Shown: positions 33,084-41,900 of the stretch, piece by piece
Position numbering within the stretch: position 1 is the first letter of the stretch
Layout: the number at the start of each line of letters is the position of its first letter
DNA from: Prevotella sp. P3-122
GTDB lineage: Bacteria; Bacteroidota; Bacteroidia; Bacteroidales; Bacteroidaceae
Direction of reading: 5' to 3'
Length of the DNA stretch: 64,000 nucleotides
Assembly: GCF_002251365.1 (NCBI RefSeq)
Contig: NZ_NPJH01000080.1
Span: 1 to 64,000 of the forward strand
Notes under the pieces: model-generated
The model's database searches: none
What the model was told of the DNA's origin: nothing
The model's input: only the letters and a program-made list of their open reading frames with translations
Program-made: the position numbers and the translations under genes

Positions 33084-34919
33084 TTGAAGACATTTGAAGA
33101 ACTGGGCGTTTGCGAGGAGATTCGCCGCGCCATTGAGGAACTGGGATTTGAACAGCCCATGCCTGTTCAGGAGGAGGTTATACCCTATCTGCTTGGTCAC
33201 GGCAACGACGTGATAGCTCTCGCGCAGACAGGAACGGGCAAGACTGCCGCCTACGGCATTCCTACGTTGCAGAAGGTAGACCCGAAGAACAAGATGCCGC
33301 AGGCACTGGTGCTCAGCCCTACTCGTGAGCTGTGCCTGCAGATTACAGATGATCTCAACGACTTTGCCAAATACATAGACGGCCTGCATGTCGCTGCCGT
33401 GTATGGTGGTGCGTCGATAGAGACGCAGATACGCACGCTCAGGCATGGCGTGCAGATTATCGTTGCTACGCCAGGCCGTCTCATCGACCTCATGCACCGT
33501 GGGGTGGTGAAGTGCGACAATATAGAGAATGTGGTGCTCGATGAGGCCGACGAGATGCTCAATATGGGTTTCGCCGACTCCATCAACGAGATATTCGAGA
33601 ATGTTCCTGCCGACCGTAACACCCTGCTGTTCTCGGCTACTATGAGCAAGGAGGTGGAGAGGGTTGCCAAGAGCTATCTCAACGACTACAAGGAAATTGT
33701 CGTAGGAAGCAGAAACGAGGGTGCGGAACATGTAAACCATATATATTATATGGTACACGCGCGAGACAAGTATCTTGCCCTGAAACGTATCGTGGACTTC
33801 TATCCGAAGATATTTGCCATCATCTTCTGCCGTACAAAGGTGGAGACACAGGAAATTGCCGACAAGCTGATAAAGGACGGTTACAACGCTGAGGCACTCC
33901 ATGGTGACCTGAGCCAGCAGCAGCGAGACCTTACGATGCAGAAGTTCCGGCAGCATACCGTGCAGTTGCTTGTAGCTACCGATGTGGCAGCAAGAGGACT
34001 TGATGTCGACGACCTCACCCATGTCATCAACTACGGACTGCCCGACGACATAGAGAACTATACCCACCGCTCCGGACGTACAGGCCGTGCAGGCAAGAAA
34101 GGTACGTCGATATCCATCATCCACTCGAAAGAGAAGACTAAGGTCAGGAACATTGAGCGGGAGATAGGCAAGGAGTTTGTTGATGGCACCCTGCCAACGC
34201 CTGAGGAGATATGCAAGAAGCAGCTCTACAAGCAGATGGACACCATCATGAAGACCGATGTCGACGAGGAGCAGATTGCCCCGTATATGACTGACATCAT
34301 GCGCCAGTTCGAGTATGTCGACAAGGAGGATATTATAAAGAAGATGGTGACGATGACCTTTGGCCGCTTCCTCGACTACTACAAGGATGCGCCCGTTATT
34401 GAGAAGCCATCGGCAAAGAGTGGAAGAAGCGGGAATGCTCCAAGGGCAAAGGTGTCGGGCGGAAGGCGCAAGCACGAGTCGGAGCCTGGTTACAAGAGAC
34501 TGTTCATAAACCTCGGCAAGGCAGATGGCTTCTATCCCGGTGAGATAATGCAGTTCCTCAACCGCAATATGAAGCAGCGGCAGGATGTCGGCCACATCGA
34601 CCTGCTGTCGAAGTTCTGCTACATAGAGGTGCCCGAGGCCGATGCCAGGAGAGTGATGAAGGCTCTCAATGGATTGGAGTACAAGGGACGTGCCGTAAGG
34701 TGCAACGATGCAGATGAACCAGGGCATGGAAGAGGAAAGAGTGAAGAGAGAAGAGGCAGGAATGAAGAGCGAAAAGGCAAGAGCAAGGCTGAGCGTCGTC
34801 GCGAAAGTGCAAATGGCGATTGGCGTGAGCTTATGAAAGGCCGTCCGTTCAAACAGAGAGACGATGAGCCCGACTTCTCTGAGGAAGGATGGGCAAGGAG
34901 AAAGCCGAGGAAGAAATAA
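33084..34919 (+). CDS. DEAD-box ATP-dependent RNA helicase with DbpA-like C-terminal domain, TTG start
   Basis: An RNA helicase of 611 residues. Motifs in order: Q motif F-E-Q-P-M-P-V-Q, Walker A A-Q-T-G-T-G-K-T, P-T-R-E-L, T-P-G-R, D-E-A-D-E-M, S-A-T-M-S, then the second RecA domain with L-V-A-T-D-V-A-A-R-G-L-D and H-R-S-G-R-T-G-R-A-G. Residues about 472-550 form a small RNA-binding fold of the DbpA type (R-L-F-I-N-L-G-K-A-D-G-F-Y). The tail is Arg/Lys/Glu-rich and disordered. The conserved start M-K-T-F-E-E-L-G is encoded with TTG; no ATG fits. Likely roles are ribosome assembly or mRNA turnover. Confidence 0.93.
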   Translation: MKTFEELGVCEEIRRAIEELGFEQPMPVQEEVIPYLLGHGNDVIALAQTGTGKTAAYGIPTLQKVDPKNKMPQALVLSPTRELCLQITDDLNDFAKYIDGLHVAAVYGGASIETQIRTLRHGVQIIVATPGRLIDLMHRGVVKCDNIENVVLDEADEMLNMGFADSINEIFENVPADRNTLLFSATMSKEVERVAKSYLNDYKEIVVGSRNEGAEHVNHIYYMVHARDKYLALKRIVDFYPKIFAIIFCRTKVETQEIADKLIKDGYNAEALHGDLSQQQRDLTMQKFRQHTVQLLVATDVAARGLDVDDLTHVINYGLPDDIENYTHRSGRTGRAGKKGTSISIIHSKEKTKVRNIEREIGKEFVDGTLPTPEEICKKQLYKQMDTIMKTDVDEEQIAPYMTDIMRQFEYVDKEDIIKKMVTMTFGRFLDYYKDAPVIEKPSAKSGRSGNAPRAKVSGGRRKHESEPGYKRLFINLGKADGFYPGEIMQFLNRNMKQRQDVGHIDLLSKFCYIEVPEADARRVMKALNGLEYKGRAVRCNDADEPGHGRGKSEERRGRNEERKGKSKAERRRESANGDWRELMKGRPFKQRDDEPDFSEEGWARRKPRKK

Positions 34920-34923
34920 TTAG

Positions 34924-34987
34924 TCTACCCCCTCTATCTCCTCTATTATATCTATCTCCTCTATTATATCTATCTCCTCTACCCCCT
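34924..34987. repeat. CTAT-rich low-complexity spacer (tract 3 of 4)
   Basis: CCTCTATCTCCTCTATTATA and variants repeat three times and end CCCCCTAAAAAAA, 26 bases before the next start. Confidence 0.7.
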
Positions 34988-35012
34988 AAAAAAACTACAC
35001 AAGAATAACTAT

Positions 35013-36878
35013 ATGGCTAAACCTAAACTAACTGACAAGAAACCTTTTATGACGACAACCGCCCTGCTGTCATGGATGCTGCCTCTGGCGGCACTCCTGG
35101 CAGTGGGGATTTCCCTTGTTGTCTTCGAGTCAGACTATCTTTTCAAGGTACAGGAGCTGAATTTGTTCCTGTATACCCCCTTGTTTTTCAAGCAGCAGCT
35201 TGTTGTGTCAGGAGGTTTCCTGACATGGCTGGGGTGTTATTTCACGCAGTTTTTCTATCATCCAGCTCTTGGCGTGACATTGCTGTGCCTGTGGTGGGCA
35301 TTGCTGATGTGGCTCTTCAAGAGGACATTCCGCATCGCCAACCGCTATAGTGCACTGTTGCTGTTGCCGTTGGCACTGATGGTGATTACCGATGTAGACT
35401 TGGGCTACTGGATATACTACCTAAAGTTCCGTGGGCATTTCTTTGCCACTACGGTAGGCTTCAGCCTGTCGCTCGCCGTGGTGTGGGCATACCGTTGCCT
35501 GCCCGTAAGATGGCACCTGCGCACAGTCTTTATCCCTGTTGCCGTGGCGTTGCTCTATCCTGTGGCGGGTGTCTATGCCCTCATAGCCGCCATAGTCATG
35601 GCTGTCATGTCCTGGGTTGTCAATGATTCCGTGGCATCAAAGGTCACCGACTGCATAGTGGCTTTGCTGTCTGTCGCTGCCGTGCCATTGCTCTTCTACC
35701 GTATGGTCTTTTGTCAGACGAGCATTGAAAATATATGGTTCACGGGTATGCCGCTGTTCCTGATGCCTGACAGATACCCCGCATACTATACACCCTGGAT
35801 AGTGATGACAGCACTAATGGCGGTATTGGCCCTGACAGTCAGGGTGAGCGTGCCTGCCAAGCCTCGCCGTCCGCTTCTGTTCTGGTCGTCACAGCTCGTG
35901 CTTGTTGGCTGCGTGGCTTTTGCAACATGGCATTTCTGGTTTAAGGACCGCAATTTCCACCACGAGATACGCATGTACCACTGCATAGACAACCAGGACT
36001 GGGAAGGCGTGCTCAGTGAGTACCGCTCCATGGATGCCGACGAGGAGCCGACACGAATGATGTGGATGATGAAGAACCTTGCGCTCACAAGGCTCGGACG
36101 TGCCGGCGACGAGATGTTTAGATACAAGAATGGTGATGCGCCTTGCAATGCTCCGTTCCTGGTAAGGCTTACGCAGACGGGCGGCAAGCAGCTGTATTTC
36201 AACTACGGCAAGGTTAACTTCTGCTACCGCTGGTGCCTTGAGGACGGTGTGGAGTACGGATGGAGGGTAGACTTCATAAAATACCTGCTGAAATGCTCGC
36301 TCGTCAATGGTGAGCTGGTGGCAGCAAAGAAATATATGGACATACTGAAGCAGACAAAATATTATGCCGGCTATGCTGAACGTTATGAGGCGTATATCCG
36401 AAATCCGAAGCTGATAGCCAAGGACAGCGAGTTTGCTACCATTGCCCATTACATGGATGCCAAGGACGTGCTGACCTCCGACAACACCCTTGTGGAGATA
36501 TTCCTTCTCAACATGTTCTCCAACGAGGACAGCAGCGACCCGCTATATCAGGAGCAGACACTGCTGGCAGCCCTGCAGCAGAAGGACATACAGCTCTTCT
36601 GGCCCCGCTTCTTCCATTACGCACAGATACACCAGGGCGAGAGGATGCCCACACACTATCAGGAGGCGGCATACCTCTATGGGCATCTTGAGAACCAGGT
36701 GGACATCTCCAACATGCCTTTCGACGAGGAGGTGAAGAGCAACTACGAGGGCTTCATGGCATTGGCACAGCAGAATGCAGGGCTTACGGAGGAACAGCTC
36801 AAGCCTATCCTGTACCCCATGTATGGCGGCACCTTCTACTACGAGTATTTCCTGATACGCAACCAGAAAAGCTATTAA
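35013..36878 (+). CDS. DUF6057-type polytopic membrane protein
   Basis: A 621-residue protein. About ten hydrophobic segments fill residues 15-310 (for example L-L-S-W-M-L-P-L-A-A-L-L-A-V-G-I, L-L-C-L-W-W-A-L-L-M-W-L), followed by a soluble C-terminal half rich in helical repeats (A-K-K-Y-M-D-I-L-K-Q) that looks TPR-like. This architecture matches the Bacteroidota DUF6057 family, function unknown. It is followed by the PD40 lipoprotein gene, and the two are found as neighbours with a CTAT-rich spacer between, so they probably form one envelope system. Confidence 0.7.
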   Translation: MAKPKLTDKKPFMTTTALLSWMLPLAALLAVGISLVVFESDYLFKVQELNLFLYTPLFFKQQLVVSGGFLTWLGCYFTQFFYHPALGVTLLCLWWALLMWLFKRTFRIANRYSALLLLPLALMVITDVDLGYWIYYLKFRGHFFATTVGFSLSLAVVWAYRCLPVRWHLRTVFIPVAVALLYPVAGVYALIAAIVMAVMSWVVNDSVASKVTDCIVALLSVAAVPLLFYRMVFCQTSIENIWFTGMPLFLMPDRYPAYYTPWIVMTALMAVLALTVRVSVPAKPRRPLLFWSSQLVLVGCVAFATWHFWFKDRNFHHEIRMYHCIDNQDWEGVLSEYRSMDADEEPTRMMWMMKNLALTRLGRAGDEMFRYKNGDAPCNAPFLVRLTQTGGKQLYFNYGKVNFCYRWCLEDGVEYGWRVDFIKYLLKCSLVNGELVAAKKYMDILKQTKYYAGYAERYEAYIRNPKLIAKDSEFATIAHYMDAKDVLTSDNTLVEIFLLNMFSNEDSSDPLYQEQTLLAALQQKDIQLFWPRFFHYAQIHQGERMPTHYQEAAYLYGHLENQVDISNMPFDEEVKSNYEGFMALAQQNAGLTEEQLKPILYPMYGGTFYYEYFLIRNQKSY

Positions 36879-36889
36879 AGCATAGTATA

Positions 36890-36967
36890 AATCTATAATG
36901 TCTATAACGTCTATAATATCTATAATATCTATCTCCTCTATCTCCTCTACCCCCTCTTCCCACCCCC
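36890..36967. repeat. CTAT-rich low-complexity spacer (tract 4 of 4)
   Basis: TCTATAATGTCTATAACGTC-type units grade into CTATCTCCTCTACCCCC. It occupies most of the gap between the DUF6057 and PD40 lipoprotein genes. Confidence 0.7.
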
Positions 36968-37015
36968 ATAGCAAGAGGTTCTAAGAACACCCAAAAAAAA
37001 CATCAACTATATACA

Positions 37016-38503
37016 ATGAAGAATATCTTTTCCATAGCATTAACCCTTCTCCTGCTGGCCTCATGCCATCAGGCTGAGGTGCCCACGCAATATGCCGACA
37101 GCAAGGCTTTGCCAAAAATCTACCCCGACTATATCGATGTTACCGTGCCTGTGAACATCGCCCCACTGTCCTTGCAGCTCATGCAGGATGCCGAAGAGGT
37201 GGTGACACGCTATTCTGCCGAAGGCGAGGAGATTGTATGCGGTGGCCGGAAGGCCATGCCTGACATAGACGACTGGAAGGCTCTTGCGGCCAAGGCGGCG
37301 GGCAAGGACATCACCGTAGAGGTGTTTGCAAAGAATGGCGGTGCATGGACAAGGTACAAACCCTTCGCTATACACATTTCGCCCGATTCCATCGACAGCT
37401 ATATCAGCTATAGGCTCATAGCACCCTCGTATGTCACATACGAGGACCTGACCATCAACCAGCGAAATCTGGAGAACTACGAAGAGAGTGTCATCTACGG
37501 CAACATGATGCTCAGCACAGAGGTGGACGGACAGTGCATAAACTGCCACAACTACCAGGCGGGAAACCCGCAGCGCATGCAGTTCCACGCACGACACAAC
37601 CATGGAGGTACCGTGGTGGCATACGACGGCAAGATAAAGAAGGTGAACATGAAGAATGACTCCATACTCTCTGCCGGAGTATACCCGTCGTGGCATCCTT
37701 GGCTCAAGCTCATCGCATACAGCACCAACAAGACCATGCAGAGCTTCCACACCCGCGACATCAACAAGATTGAGGTCCTGGACTCGCAGAGTGACCTTAT
37801 TATATATGATATCGACAACAATACGGTGACTAACATCGAGAACGACTCTACGGAGTTTGAGTGCTACCCCAGCTGGTCGCCCGATGGCAAGTGGCTATAC
37901 TATGTCAGTGCACACTTCGAGTTCCGTGGCCTCATGAGTCGTGATGCGGAAAGTATTATGCGTGCCAAGGAGATTAAGTACTCAATCTATCGCAAGCCGT
38001 TCAATACCGAAACCCTGCAGTTTGGCCCTCGTGAGCTGGTGTTCGATGCTGCCGCCTTGGGGAAGAGTGCCACGCTGCCCCGTCTGTCGCCCGATGGACA
38101 ATACCTGCTCTTTACCATGGGTGGATGGGGATGCTTCCATATCTGGCACCGTGACGCAGACCTGTATATGTTGCGCCTCGCAGACGCTAAGGTATGGCCA
38201 CTGACGAAAGCCAACTCCCCAATGGCTGAGAGCTTCCATAACTGGTCGAGCAATGGCAAGTGGATTATATTCTCCTCAAGACGCACGGATGGCGTATACA
38301 CCCGTCTGTTCTTCTCTCATGTCGATGGCAAGGGCAATGCAACTAAGGCGTTTGAGCTGCCCCAGGCAGACCCTGACTACCATCGCCAGTTTATGAAGAG
38401 CTATAATGTCCCCGAGTTTATGCGTGGCCCGGTAACAGTCAAACCACAGGACTTCGCGGATGTGCTCAAGAATGATAACGTGGAGCCGGTGAAGTATAAG
38501 TAA
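37016..38503 (+). CDS. PD40/TolB-like beta-propeller lipoprotein with a CXXCH haem-binding motif
   Basis: A 495-residue lipoprotein: M-K-N-I-F-S-I-A-L-T-L-L-L-L-A-S-C, lipobox L-A-S-C. Residues 20-165 are an uncharacterised N-terminal domain. C-I-N-C-H at 174-178 is a classic c-type haem attachment site, followed by Y-Q-A-G-N-P-Q-R-M-Q-F-H, where a methionine or histidine could be the second iron ligand. Residues 200-470 contain at least four PD40 propeller blades (Y-P-S-W-S-P-D-G-K-W-L-Y-Y, L-P-R-L-S-P-D-G-Q-Y-L-L-F). It may be an electron-transfer or redox-sensing envelope protein working with the DUF6057 membrane protein. Haem attachment itself is inferred, not shown. Confidence 0.8.
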   Translation: MKNIFSIALTLLLLASCHQAEVPTQYADSKALPKIYPDYIDVTVPVNIAPLSLQLMQDAEEVVTRYSAEGEEIVCGGRKAMPDIDDWKALAAKAAGKDITVEVFAKNGGAWTRYKPFAIHISPDSIDSYISYRLIAPSYVTYEDLTINQRNLENYEESVIYGNMMLSTEVDGQCINCHNYQAGNPQRMQFHARHNHGGTVVAYDGKIKKVNMKNDSILSAGVYPSWHPWLKLIAYSTNKTMQSFHTRDINKIEVLDSQSDLIIYDIDNNTVTNIENDSTEFECYPSWSPDGKWLYYVSAHFEFRGLMSRDAESIMRAKEIKYSIYRKPFNTETLQFGPRELVFDAAALGKSATLPRLSPDGQYLLFTMGGWGCFHIWHRDADLYMLRLADAKVWPLTKANSPMAESFHNWSSNGKWIIFSSRRTDGVYTRLFFSHVDGKGNATKAFELPQADPDYHRQFMKSYNVPEFMRGPVTVKPQDFADVLKNDNVEPVKYK

Positions 38504-38507
38504 CTAT

Positions 38508-38528
38508 GGTGTCCAGTTTGTTGTACCC
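38508..38528. repeat. Solo partial copy of the 7112-7427 terminal repeat
   Basis: GGTGTCCAGTTTGTTGTACC matches the terminal inverted repeat of the 7112-7427 element at 17 of 21 positions. No second end or internal REP sequence was found nearby. Confidence 0.4.
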
Positions 38529-38608
38529 AAAACAGGAACCTGTGTAGTTACCAGATTTAGGTTGACTATTTGCAGCAAATACATACCCGGCACGCACTTG
38601 CAGCAAAA

Positions 38609-38755
38609 TAAGAATGCTCCAAATTACCGATCGGTCACGGATGGGTAACTGGAGCATTCTCTCTAATGAACAGTGTGATAATTGTTAGTTAAAAAACAGT
38701 GTCACAATCTCTTAATCTCTAAATAAAACTTATGAAAACGTTTACTTTCTTTTAT
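38609..38755 (-). ncRNA. Candidate small RNA on the minus strand
   Basis: A minus-strand -7 box TACCTTTG (38768-38761) has no gene behind it. About 100 bases downstream on that strand is a strong hairpin, 38658 to 38609: AGAATGCTCCA with GTTACC pairing to GGTAA and TGGAGCATTCT, followed by TTATTTT. The interval is non-coding and contains the related segments AACAGTGTGATAA and AACAGTGTCACA. It is divergent from the hybrid regulator gene at 38937. It could also be just a terminator for the PD40 gene coming from the left. Confidence 0.4.
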
Positions 38756-38760
38756 CGCTG

Positions 38761-38768
38761 CAAAGGTA
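38761..38768 (-). promoter_or_regulatory. -7 element TACCTTTG of an orphan leftward transcript
   Basis: TACCTTTGCA on the minus strand. No good TTTG at -33. Confidence 0.4.
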
Positions 38769-38863
38769 AGTATATAGTTTCTCATTGATACCCACTTATC
38801 ATTATTTGACACCCATAATTCGTTAAAATACCTATATCAGGCAGTTGTTTCGACTTTATTCCT

Positions 38864-38871
38864 TATCTTTG
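38864..38871 (+). promoter_or_regulatory. -7 element TATCTTTG for the propeller hybrid regulator
   Basis: TATCTTTGCATTC lies 66 bases before the ATG at 38937. Confidence 0.65.
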
Positions 38872-38936
38872 CATTCTATCAGCCATATTTATCTTGGCAC
38901 TTATCCCTGGTATGTGATTTGGCATTTTTACCATTC

Positions 38937-41900
38937 ATGAAGAGAACTATCCTGTTTGCGCTGAGTCTGCTCCTGACTCTGACAACGACCAAGTCCAAGT
39001 CGTTGCCATATCGTGTTGTCTCCACCATTAAGCCCTCGCAGTCTGACGAGTTGCGATGTTTGCTTTTCGATAAGGGTGGTCTGTTGTGGATAGGAAGCAG
39101 TTCGGGACTGAAATCATGGGATGGATATGAAATGGCCACCTACCGCTCGACGGCATTCTCGCCGGGCATACTTCCCAACAACACCGTTATAAGCATTACC
39201 GAGGACCACAACGATTGTCTATGGCTTGGTACCCGTAATGGACTTGTGAGGATGAACCAGAGGACGGGCGAGTTCCGCACCTTCTTCCTTTCAGATGACA
39301 GACAGAGGATTATCTACTCGTTGTTTACCTCTTCCGACGGTACTGTATGGATAGGTACCGATGGTGGCCTTACGCGCTTCTTGCCCGAGACTGGTACCTT
39401 TGAGAATTTCACCAGTGAGGACTGCACATTCCTCGACCCCACTGGAAAAAAACTCAGCCGCTATGGCTATAGTGTGAAGTCAATGGTTGAGGACCGCGAG
39501 GGAAACCTGTATGTTGGCACGTGGAACACCGGACTCCTGCACTTCGACATCAAGCGCAGGATGATAAGGCAATACCGGCCGCTCAATGCCCTGAACTCAG
39601 CCTATTCGTTGCTGCTCGACAGCAAGGACAGGCTGTGGATAGGCACATGGGGCTATGGCTTGCTGATGATGCCGCAGCCAGACCGTTGGCCAGAGGCAGA
39701 GGTGGTCACTGTGGCTGGGCAGGGCAAGGACTTTTCCACTTTCTATAAGATTGTCGAGGACCCAGTGACGAAGAAACTATGGGGAACCACCATTGAAGGT
39801 ATCAGCATCATAGACCCAGAGAAGAAGACCTTGGAGAAGTACACCGATGCGGCAGGCTATTCCATAGGACTGTGCAACGATATCGCTGTCGATGAAACGG
39901 GCAGAATATGGGCCACAACAATCTCTGGCAGGCTGTTCCAGTTCTCTACCCAGCCGTCGCCCTTCCGCACGTCGGCGCTTCATCTTGAGGACAGGCTGGC
40001 GTCGTTGGGGGCCGTGTGCTCATTGTATTCTGCCGATGGCCAGTGGTTCTGGATGGGAGTCAGTCCCTACGGTCTCGTGCTATACAACCGTGCCGACGGT
40101 ACCTCTCTGTTCAATAAGGATATTCCCCTCTTCGACAATGTGCTGGACAAGGGACTGTCGACAAGGATAACATCCATCATCAGGCGGCGTGACGGCACAC
40201 TGTGGATGGCCTCGAACAGCTATGGCATCATCTCCAAGAAGGCCGGACAGCAGGCCGAGATGATAGATGCGCAGTCATGTTCCTGGATGGGCGACAATTA
40301 CGTAAACAGCCTGTTCGAGGACAGCAAGGGAAATGTGTGGGTGGGACAGCGCTCATGCCTCTCCCGTGTGAGACCCGACAACAGTGGCGACATAATGAAG
40401 ATGGCGGATGGACATGGCGACTTCAGCAACTGCGATGTGAGGGGCTTTACCCAGGACAGCAAGGGTAATATCTGGGTGGCAACCGATAATATGGGCATCG
40501 TCAGGATTAGCGACAACAACGGACGCTATGGTTTCTCAAGATACTATCCCGGCAATGGCAAATACGCCGTGGACGATGCCGTCAGCTGCTATGCTGACTC
40601 CCATGGCCGCCTGTGGGCGATAAGTGTCAGCGGAGGACTGTTCCGCTACGATAGTGTCAAGGACTTGTTCATCGCCGTGAACAAGATATACAATATCGAT
40701 GGCGACAGGGTGTTCTCTATCAATGAGGATGTATACGGCAACCTATGGCTCGCAGCGGATGGGAGTCTCGTGAGACTTACCATCGACAAGCAAGGAAGCG
40801 TGATTCCGTCCCATTTCACCGATGAGGACATCCTTGGTGCGGCAACTTTCTATCCCAATGCCACCTACCGCCTTGGCAAGGAGATATACTTCGGCAGCGA
40901 CGGAGGGATGATATCCTTTGAACCTACAAAGGCTATGGTGAGTGAGAAAAGGAATAAGGCAAGGCTGTTGGTAACAGACATACTGCTCGACGGAAAAAGA
41001 TATATGGAGCTGGACTCCGCCCAGAGACATAGCCTCACGGAGCAGACACCAAGGTACACACGCAGCATTGTGGTGCCACATGGCGTGAGCAAGCTGTCGG
41101 TGGAGTTTGTGCTGCTGAACTATTCCGGCAACAGCCGCACAAAATATGCCTATATGCTTGAGGGACATGACAACGACTGGCGGAGTGCCGACTCACGGCT
41201 GCGAAGAGCTACCGTGGAGAATATCCCGTCAGGATCTTATACCCTGCACCTGAAGGCTACCGACAACTTTGGATATACCGTGGAGTTGCCTTACGCCATA
41301 TTTATAAAGGTGTTGCCCCCATGGTACCAGACGTGGTGGGCGTTTGTGATATATTTCCTGATAGTGGCATGTGGCATATGGCTGTCGGTAAAATGGTACA
41401 AAGAGCATATCAAGACCAAGAACAGGTTGCAGATGGCAGTGGTATTCACCAATATCACCCATGAGTTGCTTACACCGCTCACCGTTATCTCGGCAGCCAT
41501 AGACCAGCTGAGGCAGAAGGCACCTGGCAACGAGCGGCAATATATGCTTATGCAGAACAACATCAGCAGGCTGACGAGGCTGTTGAGGCAAATACTGGAG
41601 GTAAGGAAGTCACAGGCAGGACAGCTGAGGCTGAAGGTCAGTTGCCGCAACCTGGCCGAATTTATTGAGGCGGCATGCGACAACATCCGTCCTATGGCAG
41701 AGGCACGCGGACAGCAGTTGGTATTCACCTGTGGAGAGGGTACGAGGGCTAACGTGTGGTTTGACCCCGACAAGATGGACAAGATAATGTATAACCTGCT
41801 ATCGAATGCCGTGAAGTATAACCGTGACGATGGCAGGATAGAAGTTGGTATGACCTTTGCCGACAATGTGGCAACCATTACTGTAGCCGACCAGGGCATA

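Noticed and set aside
33078..34727. 549-codon open frame on the minus strand
   Set aside because: It lies entirely antisense to the DEAD-box helicase, whose motifs are complete; the composition (His/Leu/Val-rich) is typical of the shadow frame.
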